From the NCBI RefSeq assembly GCF_032854445.1, contig NC_088301.1:43573187-43637186 (forward strand): a DNA stretch of 64,000 nucleotides, in the 5' to 3' direction. Source of the stretch: Liolophura sinensis (taxonomy: Eukaryota; Mollusca; Polyplacophora; Chitonida; Chitonidae). The position numbers and the translations under genes are program-made. Below are positions 26,061-38,525 of the stretch, in pieces. The notes under the pieces were generated by a model. That model was not told the DNA's origin. It saw only the letters and a list, made by a program, of their open reading frames with translations, and did no database searches. Positions within the stretch are counted from its first letter, which is position 1, and each line of letters begins with the position of its first letter.

Positions 26061-26938
26061 AGTTCTGATTGTGAAAAAATGAGTAGAAGATACATGTACA
26101 AGTTTAAGAATATGGAACAAGATAATAACATGCACTGTGCAGCATTTAACACAAACAGATTCCTCACAGTGTTCATATACACAGGCTAAACAACAAGATA
26201 TTCTAATTTTACTTTTTATATTTATCTCTCAAACAAAATGAAAAATTGTCTAATGTGCATTCACTCTCTACAAGCTCATGTGAGTGACTGGTAAAATGGT
26301 TCACTAAGTCTGTAATCTTTAATTACAAGTGTTCTATTTTTAAAACTTTTTTAAATCAAATTCTTAAAAATCTTAATATTAGTGCAAATACCACATATAT
26401 TTTACAGAAATGATGAATACGATGAGGCTAGGATGATCCAATAAAGCTTTATAAAGCCTTCAGCATAGTCAATCAAGACATTGTACTACATATATGTGAC
26501 GTTAATCCAAGCTCATACTTTCATACTAAATCTAGTGGACTTGTACATACACAAATCCCACAGACAGACAAACTGTATTTCACCTACAGTTTGATATGTA
26601 AAAATTCACTTTCAGGAGCACATAAACGTTTATAAACTAATTCTATAATGTGAACGAATCAATCAGAATCAGGCAAAATGTGCTACATGAAAAATGCTAA
26701 AAGGTGAAAGATGAAAAGTGAAATCTTTTGGTGAAATACAGTATTTCATTTCTCGATGCAATTACTCTGTAAATCAACAGTTTATCTTGTTTTACACGTT
26801 AAAAGGTCTGCACAATAGAAAGTTCATATACCAAAGTTATCTTGCAGGATAAAACTTATTTTACAATGTTAATACTGCATTAGCAGTTAGTAGACAGCAT
26901 TAAAATCACATAAACAGAACTCATCATAAAATAACTCT

Positions 26939-27760
26939 CCTTCAACCTTTTCGACCTCTAAAGCACTTTTTCCAGTGGAATTTATGCACACAATTGTTAT
27001 GAACATGATACCAAAATTATTTGTATGTGTCACTAATGATGCAAGATTCATAAAACTGTGAAGATTATTTTTATACATCCCACAGTTCTCTCAAAATCAT
27101 TGTTGTCATAGTTAAACAATTTGTTGTACGATGATCAAAATGGTAGCACAAGGCAAATTTCTACTTCTGAAGCTTTATCACAATCTTGTGACACACTGAT
27201 TTGCATAACAATTCTGAAATGGAAGAAAAAAAATTAACTTCAGCTGTATCCTTTTGTTCTGAAGTGCACAGTATACAAAAATATTTAAATAGTAGGTGAA
27301 CATTGTTTAAACATCTGTATGTGGGAAGCACAAGAACAAAATCCTGCAAAAATACAAAATATATGTTTATATTCATTAATACATATTTATTTTTAAAGTC
27401 TAAAATCTCTGACAAGCTTAAAACTTAAAATTAATGAAAAAACAAAAGTCAAGAGAGATAATTATACAGTCATGTAATATGTTGACTCCTCAATGCCATT
27501 CAAGCCTGAATGGCACAGTTCGTCAGCTTAGATATAGAAGTAACTAAAGTATTTAAATATACATGTAAGTTGTTCACACACACAGGAATACTGTTTACTC
27601 TTTAAAGCATCTATGGTAAATCTTCAACTTTTTGGACTGCTAAAGCACTTTATTTCATTGGAATTTATGCATACAATTATTATGAAAATGATATCAAAGA
27701 TGCAAGCTTCATAAAACTGTGAAGATTATTTCTCTGCACCCTATAGTTCTCTGAGAATGT
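26939..27760. repeat. Diverged local duplication
   Basis: Segments 26939-27098 and 27619-27760 are clearly homologous and direct. Shared landmarks include CTAAAGCACTTT, GGAATTTATGCA and ATAAAACTGTGAAGATTATT, in the same order. The copies are about 670 bp apart and have small deletions relative to each other. They lie 3' of TMEM168, possibly within its 3' UTR. Confidence 0.75.
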
Positions 27761-28492
27761 TTCAAAATACTGTTCTCAGTGGTGGTTGGAAAGGCTGAAC
27801 AATTAGGGTGTTAAGTACACTCTTCTAATGATGGTTTGGAGAGCAAAATAACATGCAGGTTTGTCAGACCTCTGGATGTATAGCAAACAAAATTTCGGAA
27901 TTGAAGACAAACATTGTTAATTCTGCAAAACCATTAAAACATGTGAATTAAACACTTTCTTCATGCCATGAGAGCAGCATGACACACCATTTCTTCACAT
28001 AATTCACCACATGAAATAGATGTAAGAGTTGTGGACTGATGATACTGGATTTACAAGAATGACGATGAATACCACATACTACATATACATCTAAGGAAAT
28101 ATTTTCTCTTTCTTTGTATATGAAGGTATTAACAAAAGCACAAAAAACATTTCATCCAATACGGAGTCCAAAACACGAGTATATTCCCATGCTGAGCAGG
28201 AATGTGCTTGATTCTCATTCGAGCCCTCTGTTATACTCATCTCTGTCAATTCTCATTAAATGAGAAACATTAATATTTACATTAAGTACTTTGTAGAATA
28301 TTTTAATGATTGCAGGAGTAATACTTTTAATGTGGAGAAAATGGAACGAGATTTACATGTAACTAAAAAAGTCGTCTTTGACAATGAATAAAATATATTT
28401 GTTCTCTTAGTAGAAATGATCAATGTACTCCAAACATCTATTAAAAGGAGATAACTGAATAATAAATATATATGAAGCTCAAAATAAAAAAA

Positions 28493-31400
28493 CTATGAGC
28501 GTACAAGCTTGAAACCATGACCAGTGTCAATTTCTTTGGGTGGCAGCCACCTCATCTTTTTACGCTTAACCCACCGTGTAACACAGTCACTGCAGCAGCA
28601 CAAGCTACCAGCCTGTGGAAAGTTTACCGCCCGAATAAGAGGGCGTGTCAGCTTTGGAAAGTTGTTGTCCCAATGCTGGGCGAAATCATGCTCTGTGGGA
28701 AGGTGGAACGAGAAGTCCGTCCATACGCGGGAAACTCCGAACACAGACTGAATGGGTCTCCCTTTGAGTGACCGTGTCACAGAAGGTGACTTGCCAGAGT
28801 TGTAGTCAATCCAGTCAAGGGTGAAATCTCCTATCCCACACTCTGTGCTTGCCTCAGGGTCGAGTTGGGGAAGGAACTTGCAGGTTTGGACAGCGACAAA
28901 GGCATCTTTAACATAGGAAACCTGTCTGGCCCAGTGGTAAGAGTGCAGTGTATCTAGGACCAACAGGAGACGTGCACCAGAACCCCTGTTCTTCTCCTGC
29001 CACCACTCCAATATTGCGTCCAGACTTAGAGAGACATTACCTGAGGAAGAAAACCAGAAACTGTTAATTCTGCATGCAGTGCTTAACGGGTCATAACCTC
29101 ATGACTTTTAATACACAATGGCATATAGTAAAGATAAACCATTTTTGTTCCCTGCGTGTACATTGTATGACGTTAATACCATGGAATGAGACAGGTATAT
29201 TACAGAAGCCATGGCTTGGACATCTGATTTGCACTAACAGACATTTCAAACTGAACCCATTCCCTTAGAAGTAAAATGTGGAGAATTTGTGCATAAAACA
29301 ACTGGTCAGTGTTTACTGTAAAGAGTAGATTAACTTGTTGAAATAACTAGGAAACTTATTTTCTTCCCCTTATAACCATATCAACTTTAAGACCCTCCAT
29401 AACACTGCTCTCCCAGTGAAGGAAACAGAGCAGTGGCACACGTACCTATGTCATAAAAATGGGTGTTAGTGACTGATGTAGCACACAATAATATGATATA
29501 CGACTCCAGTATATATGATGTAAAACTACATTCAATGTGATCTAGGACTCCAGTGCATGTGGTGTAGGACTGCCTACTTGTGATGCAGGACTCCAGTACT
29601 TGTGATGCAGGACTCCAGTACTTGTAAAGTAGGACTCCAGTACTTGTGATGCAGGACTCCAGTACTTGTAAAGTAGGACTCCAGTACTTGTGATGCAGGA
29701 CTCCAGTACTTGTAACGTAGGACTCCAGTACTTGTGATGCAGGACTCCAGTACTTGTAACGTAGGACTCCAGTAAATGTGATTTAGGGCTGCCGCACATG
29801 TGATGTAGGCAGTTAAATATCACATGCACATGGTGCAGTATATGTAGTACATATAACTTGAACTGCAGTACGTGAAGTAGGGCTCTAGTACATGTGATGT
29901 AGGGCTCTAGTACATGTGAAGTAGGGCTCTAGTACATGTGATGTAGGACTAGTACATGTGATATAGAACATTTGTGATGTAGGATGTGCCCGATGTAAGA
30001 TTCCATCACACAGGTGATGCAGGATCACTTCCATCTGTTTTGGGACATATCTTTATAATGCTGTGGACCAGCACAAGTGATCTGAACCACCATATTTACT
30101 TCATTACTGAACTTGTCTATTCCCTCTCTCTCTGTACACATACCTCTCCCAGTGGTTCTATCCGTAGAACTCCAGAATGAATCAAACTGAGGTACAATGT
30201 ACAAGAAAACTTTCTAGTATTTTACCCTCACCTGCTAAGGCCCAGTTACCATTGTCATATACATCTCCACTGTAGTACACTATGTAGGTATCAAACCGGG
30301 GACCATCACTGGTGTGCCGATCGAAAAATGCTCTCAGCTTGTTGTTGACATATTCAAGAGTCAGCCCACTTGTGGAATAGTCACATCCATAAGAGTCTAT
30401 CATGTGATAAGCAAAGAACCTCTGTACCAGGTTAATGATGGTAGTGGAACGGGACCCGATTTCTTGAAAAGCATGTGGAGTTAGCAGTTTAGCACCAGAT
30501 GAAGGACTACAAAAGAAAACCATAACCAATGGCCGTAATGATTAACAGGTCATAAACAAACATTGCATACAATCACAAAACCAGCAATGACTGAGATTGA
30601 TATTACATACATGTACATGAGGGAACATTTTTACATGTCCTTATCCATTAACATACATATAATCCAGAATTTATTCAGAAGATGTATTAAAATAGAACAA
30701 CCAAGAAAATAAAATAAAATAAAAAAATTCAGCTTTCTTCTTGGGGAATTAAAAAGAGCTTTAAGCTACAATTTTTGTACAGGCTGCAGAGGTAGGTTTG
30801 GAAATCAAGAAGCCTGCAGTGATACTGCCAACAGTGATAGCTGTCAAAACAATTTTGTGGGGAGGAAAGCCTGAATGGGGAATGTAAAGCTGGTCCTGAT
30901 GCAAAGTAAGTTTATAGATGATGCCCTTTCTGAAAATTCTCAACACTGACAGAAAATATGCATTTTAAATTTGAATGGATATCGAGAGGCATACCTGAAA
31001 AATGTTTTCTTTTTTTGGTGGGGTTAAAAACAGTTAAAACTAAAGTTTTCCGAGTACCTATTCGTGTATGCTTTAAGACTATGAATTACAAAAAGTTCAT
31101 AACTTGAGGACTTAAATAACAATAATCAATGTATATCTTATGGAGCATAAGGCTGCTAATCTTACAAGTTTTCCTTAGCGAGAATATTTATTTATTTACA
31201 TGTATTTATTTGATTAGTGTTTTACGCCGTGCTCAAGAATGTTTTACTTACATGACGGCAGCCAGTATTATGGTAGGAGAAAACTCAGGGGGAACCCACA
31301 AACAGATGCAAGTTGTGTATTGCCCGAGAGGAAGCAAGCATGAGCTGGACCTGAACTCACAGCGAAAGCATTGGTGGGAGGCTACTGCGTTATGGTGCTG

Positions 31401-32813
31401 TGATGCCACACTAACCACCTTGGTCATTTGTGAGAATACATATACATGTGTAAACTTGCCCTGAAGAAAATAACAATACATATATCACCTGAGCAGGTTT
31501 GCAGGTGCGACGAGCCCAAACCCTGTGCATGTCCCTCCCAAGTAGGAGCCCAGGTTATGGAAGAGACTGACAGCCATACTGTCTAGTGGAAGGATGATTA
31601 GCCCTAATGTCAGGCTTAAACCGGTTCTTGTTTCCCAGCCTATGGCAAGCAGCACCAGCGTCATCACCAGTCTCAGGCACAGCAATCGCTGTGAGATCAA
31701 AGCAAAATGGCGCACACCTTTAGAGGACATGACCCGGTTCATGCTCTTTGCCCCGTCCTCCGTGATGCTCAGGTTCGTGTGGGTGATATTACAATCTGTG
31801 ATCTTCACCATTAGATTCCAGACACTTATGAATGAAATCACATGGAAACAGAGCCAGATAAATACACACACAAAAAATATTGGAACCACTATGTACCACT
31901 CCTTGTGACTGTATGCTAGCACCCCTGTCAACGGACACAAGGCCATCTTCATCAGGAAAATGGTTAGTATTCCAAGATGTCTTATTACTTTAGACCTTGA
32001 CAAAATAACAGTCCACCTGTCCAGGCTTGTAGATCCAGAGAAAAGTAGATCTTTTATAGACAGAATCGCAATCCTTCCAGCAAAGCAGGAGATCCCGTAC
32101 AGATTAATGGGATTTAGCAATGGAAAAAGGAACATACTAGATACAACAAGAAGAGTGAAAAGATTAAGTATGCCAAGTAGTGACTTCAATCTTATTGAGA
32201 CTGTTGTAAAACAGAAAGCTGTTATGAGTAGGAACCAGACAAGAGGATCAGCCTCTGGTGCTGCCAAAGCTCCCACTGCTAATCCCACGACTTCATATAT
32301 TTCCACATTTGACAGTAATACAGTCTCTTCAGTCGTTAGGCTAAATACAACTTCTATAACATTCCATAAGCAGTTGAAGCTAAGAGATACAAGAAATAAG
32401 TCATTGGTGATTGTGTTGGTGTAATTGTAGCTTTCTTCCTTGCTCAGGTGCAGAGGCTGGGAAAACACCACCATGCCCAGCACGCCCCCAAGCCATATGT
32501 GCAGCACTGCTTGTCCGAGCTTCTCCCAGGTAAAGCAGTACCTTAGAATCAGTCCACCGCAAATCACCAGCAAGGTCACTACATTCTCCAGCACTGTCCA
32601 GGAGGTGTACAAATTTACTCCCAATCCACCAAGGAGGCAGGCTGTTGACAGGTAGCCCACTAAGTGAATGTTCAACTTTAACCTGGTTCTAATTAGATGT
32701 TTCAGTAAATTGAACAAACGAACCAGTAAAGCCATCACTGAATGGGCATACTGGGTGGTTTTGGGCATTGTGGATGTTGTGGAATTACTGCAATCATCAG
32801 CATCTATGATCAT
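28493..32813 (-). CDS. TMEM168: TMEM168 homologue, multi-pass membrane protein
   Basis: Three coding exons, read on the minus strand: 32813-31489, 30506-30232 and 29040-28493. They join in phase to about 715 aa (human about 697). The first exon encodes about ten hydrophobic segments. It ends with LPLDSMAVSLFHNLGSYLGGT, very close to human. The second carries FAYHMIDSYGCDYSTSGL and NWALAG. The third carries LEWWQEKN, GDFTLDWIDYN and the terminal DTGHGFKLVRS. Splice sites are GT-AG (donors GTGATA and GTGAGG). The ATG at 32813 is a conservative start: the frame stays open to a good acceptor at 32855, so the 5' end lies in an unseen upstream exon. In mammals the protein is reported at the nuclear membrane and linked to cardiac sodium-channel regulation; its molecular activity is not known to me. 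Candidate minus-strand AATAAA signals lie at 27649-27654 and 27386-27391. Confidence 0.95.
29546..29985. repeat. Minisatellite, 22-bp unit, inside a TMEM168 intron
   Basis: The unit is AGGACTCCAGTACTTGTGAT plus two bases, 22 bp. Two variants (GATGCAGG and AAAGTAGG or AACGTAGG flanks) alternate, giving a 44-bp higher-order period at about 29580-29770. A related subtype with AGGGCTCTAGTACATGTGAT follows at about 29880-29970. The array lies wholly within the intron between the second and third coding exons of TMEM168. Confidence 0.93.
31188..31428 (-). repeat. tRNA-derived SINE in a TMEM168 intron flank
   Basis: Reading plus, it begins with TTATTTGATTAGTGTTTTACG (tail), passes through CTCAAGAATGTTTTACTTAC and GGGGGAACCCACA, and ends with the tRNA-like head (GAACTCACAGCG, then CACACTAACCACC). 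It lies just downstream of the donor of the first large TMEM168 coding exon. It is nearly full length and of the same family as the copies at 36.8 and 54.2 kb. Confidence 0.85.
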
Positions 32814-35017
32814 GACTTCTCTTTCCACCTGTCTGCTCTTTGCCTTTATTCCAGCTAAGAAAGAAAATACAAGTACATGTACATGTTAAGTTACAACACA
32901 GGTAAATAAAATTTAGAACCAAATATGAAAAGCATACATGAATTAAGCAGAAATTCAGCTGAATTTGATACCAATTTTTAATACAAAAGACAATGTATCC
33001 ACCAATAATGCACCCCACTTAGTTTAAATTAAAAAGCATAACTTTTTATTTTTCTGATATTCCATAAACAAGATATTGCTTTTTCATTAAAGTGAAACAC
33101 AGCACCTGATTAATGTTTATGTCCGCTCAAAGACTACCATTCAAAGTATCATAAAACTGCATTAAATATCTGTTTAGATTTTTTTTCAACCCAGTAAAAC
33201 TTTAGTGAAACTTTGTCTTCACACAGCTTCAGCATGTCTCCATTATTGAGAGCAAGGTGAAGTCACGTTTACTCTAGCTCTCTAACATCAAAGGTATTTT
33301 CCGTAAAATAGTCTAGGCAGTAACCTACATGTATTGCAGATAAAAGTTGTGAATTTTGGCGATGAAGGCCTAAGTGATAAATATAGTTTTCTGGGAAATA
33401 GGACATAATGGAAGAATTTCTTTAACCGCTTGAACTGTTGAGAAAATAGGCCTACTATATCACTTACAAGGAACTCCAGTGACCCTGTTTCAATAACCCA
33501 GCTGTAGATGCACAACCGTGGCATTCCTGGATCAGATCGCAGCCCGCGGAGGGGTTGTGCTGGTGATTTTGACCCCTATTAAATGTTTACAAAATTACAA
33601 TAGGATTGTTGTACAACTAGATTCATGCTCTATTCTGAAGCAAATGGAAATAAATCCAATCACCACTGAGGTTGATCTACACATTCAACTGTCGCTGGAT
33701 TTTATGCTTCAAATTTGTAGCAGTGGCTTCCAAGATGAAAGCAGTGCGGACCTAGTTATCGCGGACATCAGAGAAAGCCCCTCGGCTTGAACACAGCATT
33801 TCAATAATTTTACTGTATTTTATAAGAGGAAACAAAAAAAATCCCTTCATTACAAGAGAGACTAAGGAGCACAATTTAAATTCTTCAGTTGTAATAAGAT
33901 CAGAGAAAAAAAACTACATCTTCAGATTTAATTAACATTAAGAACATTAGAATGAGATGCCACCTTCTCATTCCCATAAAACTTTGGCATCCCTAATGAA
34001 TTTTGCAATGACTGTGATATTTATTATTTACAATCTTCTGACTAAGTGCTAAAATAAAGGACAAAAAATATAATTTTGGGAGATGAATGCAGTTTGAGCC
34101 AAGATGGTATGCTACTGTGTGACATAATTTGTCATAACGTCGAATTACACGGCTTGTAAATCAACTGATTTTACATATGTGGTGGTCCGTAAATGATACA
34201 GACCTGTCCTACAATTAACACTTTGTGAAATGTACATGTTACACATAACTAAATCGTTGTAAACGATCTCAAAAAAATGTCTTATGGTAATGGTGATTGA
34301 GTGAGCGAGTGAATAGGTAATGGCTACATCACAGCTTAAGCTGTGCAACCTGATAGCAACGTGTTTGATTGGATAAAATTCACAAGATGGCTGCCTCAAC
34401 TCACACCTGCCATTTGTGCAGTACTGTCAATTTGTTCTACATAATTTTCGTTGAAATCTCATTATTAACAATGAAGCATGATACTTTTTAGAAAGCTTGA
34501 GTATCCTGCTTTCGACTGAAATTTGTTCAGCCAGACCTGTACTGTTCTCCTATTATTAAGCAAAATCACGCACATTGAGAAAATAAAAAGCACCATGCTG
34601 CTATCAACTTTAACCAAACAGGTGCTATTTTAGTTCTATAACCCAAGGACGCAGATGTTTCCGCTGAGGTTAGACAAAACACTGTTATGCCTTGTCGCAA
34701 TGTGAGCATGTGGTTCAAGCAACACATCTTGTTTCTGGCATATCCCAGAAAGAATGAAAAGACCTGGTAAGAATTGCAGATTCTTAGTTGATTTATAGAG
34801 TTAAAAAGGGCATCAGAACCAAATGGCTGTGGCTGTTTAGGTTTTTTTCCACCATTCTTTTGACAAACCTAAGGCTATCTGTTGTCTTTTCTTTTAATAT
34901 AGATAGCATACATCAATTTTCACATTTAAAGTGTTTTAATAATTAATCTGTATAAACCATCACATTTATTTACTCTGTAAGTTGTGTAGTGGGGAGCAAT
35001 GCTGTTGCATGAGTTAA

Positions 35018-36706
35018 GGAGAGAAACAGCCCCAAATGTGTCGGACTGACGGTAAGGAAAATTTATCGCTGTTCACACATTTCTAAAGGAGAAGAAAACT
35101 TAAAAACATGACACTATGGGATGAAAAGAGCACATTTTTTTCTATCTGGTGGTGCCGGCTGCATAATTTTGAGATTTTTCCTTGCCATACAGGTAAAGCC
35201 TGAAAACAGCAAAGCTGGCATAAATCACTGAGTTCATCAAGTCCTCCATCTTTAACACCCTGTAATTTATGCTGGGGGTGTGTTGCCTCTCAGCCAATGA
35301 GAGTCGTTAAAACTGCTGGCTTGTTCATGTAAACTCGGAACCTACGTCCAACATTCCGGTTTCCCGATCGTCAAGAGGAAAACGCACTGTACTCTTCGCT
35401 ACCTTCTGGAAAGAAGAGTTCTACCGGAAATTTACGACTGCACTTTGGCGGTTTCTGATGGCAATTCTCCTCCTAACACAGAAGACTTCAGGACTAGTTC
35501 TTAGGCAAAATAGAGTCGCGCTGACTTTATTTATAATTTGTCAACTTGAGGTACATGTTTTTTTATGGCATTCAACCTGCCAGTCAATGCATACTCTTTT
35601 CAATGGTATTTGATTGATATTTAAATTTTCTTCTCCTTTAAAACTTCTCTAGCATAAATCAACTTCAACCATGTTATCTCTGTAAGTACCACAATTCTTC
35701 TAATTTTTGGGTAATTGGTAAGACAATAGACCCAATCTACTTTTTTTAAAGGCAAAGAAAACACAAAAAATGATGCATGTATGATCAGATGAAAGACCAT
35801 TAACAACTGCCCAGGAAAATAGTTGGGTTTATCTTTTACAATTGGCCTAACCTAGTAAAATGCAGTTTTTACATCTGATTCTATGGTAGCCTTTTCTGAC
35901 GACATTTGGACAAGTGATGACATATAAGGTTTTTGCTACTTATCATACATAAGACTGCTACATTTCATCATTCAAAATGCATATACAAATAGATCTATAA
36001 ATGCCTTTGCCGATTTCACCTTAAAACGAATTATTTCAGGCAAAAAGTATGGATGTGATGTAAATGATATTCTCTGAGTTACAACAGACCAAGGTAGAAT
36101 CTAATCTTTTAACACCATTTTACTCCGTTAGAAAAATTGTAAAAAATTAAGTCAAAGTATTTTCCTGGACAGTTTTTAATGGTCTTTCATCTCATATATA
36201 CTACACTTTACTGTTCTCTTTGCCTTTAACCAATACACATGTAAGTGTAGCCAGAATATTTAGTTTCATTTTTTTTTCACATGGTTCCATTTAATAACCA
36301 ACAAATTCATATCTTTACTTTCCCAAAAACTGAGAGAGAAATATAACTGTTTGCACTACTTATATCTTTCGTAAAAATTAGAAGAAATAGGTAACTAACC
36401 TGTTGTCGAACTAAACAGGTTCATGAAATTAAAGTCTATTCATGAAAAATAATCACATTTTCCTAGCCTATACTGGAGGCTTGAAGTTATTAAGATGCTT
36501 CCATATCTAGATAATTTTCTTTTGTTGCCACTTTGTGTGAGTGTCACAGACTATTTTGGGGTTAGGCAAACCTAAGAACAGGTTAGTTAATTAGTAGGAA
36601 CATGTGGCTTGCATCGATTTATACTAGAGAAGATTTAATACATGTGTTAACACCGGTGAATGTTCCTTCCTTTCAATCCGACACATTTGGGGCTGTTTCT
36701 GTAATT
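35018..36706. repeat. Long diverged foldback (inverted repeat)
   Basis: The outer arms share a perfect 23-bp inverted match (35023-35045 with 36677-36699, core CAGCCCCAAATGTGTCGGA). Inner segments 35788-35821 and 36158-36191 match in inverted orientation with two mismatches over 34 bp. The similarity continues toward the centre near 35.97 kb (TTTTACAATT, AGTAAAATG and ATTCTA landmarks in the same order). Arm lengths differ because of indels. It could be a non-autonomous foldback transposon; no open frame is present. Confidence 0.7.
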
Positions 36707-36806
36707 TTCGCAGCTGTATTATTCCATACAAGTTACCCCACTCCTTAACTAGAGTAATGTTATGATTTAGATGAGAAAATTGAAGATACGTCTTTAAGTA
36801 ATAATA

Positions 36807-37064
36807 TTTATTTCATTTATTTGACTGATGTTTTATGCTGTACTCAAGAATATTTCATTTACATGGAAACGGCCAGCATTATGTTGGGAGGAAAATGGGT
36901 AGAGCCTGGGGGAAACCCACAACTATTCGCAGGTTGCTGGAAGACCTTCCCACATGATCGGAGAGGAAGCCAGAATGAGCTAAACATGAACTCGCAGTGA
37001 CCGCATTGGTGGGAGGCTCCTGGCTGATTGTGCCGAGCTGTCATCCTACCCACTTCAGCCATGG
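36807..37064 (-). repeat. tRNA-derived SINE, near full length
   Basis: The tail (TTTATTTGACTGATGTTTTA) is at the left. The core has AGCCTGGGGGAAACCCACAA and GCAGGTTGCTGGAAGACC. The tRNA-like head (GAACTCGCAGTGACCGCATT, then AGGCTCCTGG) is at the right. Orientation is minus. It is one of the best-preserved copies in the window. Confidence 0.88.
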
Positions 37065-38457
37065 ACACCCCTCACTTAATAATATACATGCAGACGTACC
37101 AACATAAGAAGCATTCTACACATATTAACTCTTTGGTCTTATGGGGGACATCAGCTGCACAGAATTATAGCTCACTTTTCATGTCAAAATGTCCTGCTTT
37201 GAACTTAAAAGTTTGCCAACAGAATAGAGCCAATGCCTGCTGATTTTTTAATTCCTTGTAAAGTCTCTTTTAATGCACTGTATGTATCAACAATTTAAGT
37301 ATCAAATAACCACTAGTGAACGAAGTAGCTTGCGAAGTAATGTTGCTTTGGTAACGTACTAGTAACCAAAAAAAAAATAAGTGCAATAAACTAGACATAA
37401 CTTAAGCCTACGTTGTTGTGGTTGCTCTCTGACAAACTTGAGCAGTTTGACAAATTCCTTCAAGAATTCGCTCAGAAATATTTGAAGATTGATGGTGCTT
37501 TCCCGTTCTTAAATGACGAAGTTTAATCATGTTTATTAGGATTCACTCCTATTTTCCTGCCTAATTAGACTAACCTTGCAGGTGGTTCCAAGTATCGTTG
37601 ACCAGTCCCAAGATGGCCTCGCAGGGATTCCCCTTCAGGCTTCGTCATGTGGCGATGTCGGAACGAGGCTGGAGGAAATCCCCTCCTGTGGCTCAGGACA
37701 CGGTTTGACTATGCCGATATTTCAAGCACAGTAGGGATACAGTGCATAATGTATTAACCTTCTACAGTGATCTCGTCCAAAGCTAGGGCTTTTGATCTAC
37801 TTCTGGTACAAGACGGCACGCGCTAACTGGTGTCAACTCTAAAAAGCATATAGTAAATAGGAGCAGATCTCTATAGCTGCTAGATGCATGTATATTCATA
37901 CATGTGCATAGCGTCTTGAATGTACACGTATGTACTCTCTCGACTCACACCGCTCTAATAAGTGGGATTCACGCTATACTGTGTGGTGAAAATAGGAATG
38001 ATTTATCAACTACGGAAGCTCAAAATGTATACATTCATTTCATAGTAGGTCTGCAGCATCATAGTAGCCAGTGTTTTACTAATATAGGAACATGGGGCAA
38101 CAGTGACCCTAAAATGTTATATCACCAGTACAAAAAATATTGAGAATCTTTGACTGTTTGCAAGTTATGTGGAAGTCAATTAATTAACTAATTTCTGTGA
38201 CTTATATATACCGGTATATAGTTGTGACAATCAACGTAAATAGATGAGTGGAATGTATTTAGACATCCAGATAAGCAGTAAATAACGGTTTGATGATAAA
38301 CAAGATAATCCAGTTCACTAAAAAAATTAACCAGTTAATTTCAGTAGAAACTAGTCCGTGATACTAACATGTATTCTGTTGCCATAACGCAATACTGCGT
38401 CATACTTCAACATATTATCATGCTAGGCTAAAGCAATCTTTATTTTGAGTTAATAGA

Positions 38458-38525
38458 ATGTGTGTGAGTGAGTGAGTGAGTGAGTGCTTGGGGTTTAACG
38501 TCGTACTCCAGAATGTGTGTGATAT
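38458..38525 (-). repeat. Short repeat fragment with (GTGA)n
   Basis: A GTGAGTGAGTGAGTGAGTG run is followed by CTTGGGGTTTAACGTCGTAC. The same GTTTAACGTCGTACT motif occurs at about 207-222. This looks like the tail end of a second dispersed element family, truncated here. Confidence 0.55.

Noticed and set aside
25760-26061. Open frames with YQYW-type repeated peptides
   Set aside because: They are by-products of the 35-36-bp minisatellite.
28517-28771. Plus-strand open frames across the last TMEM168 exon
   Set aside because: They are antisense shadows of a well-supported exon.
31594-32655. Several plus-strand open frames of 70-154 aa
   Set aside because: They are antisense to the long TMEM168 membrane exon, whose homology is clear.
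33518-33790. 90-aa open frame upstream of TMEM168
   Set aside because: No recognisable family, no clear splice context, and it is on the opposite strand to TMEM168; the length is within chance.
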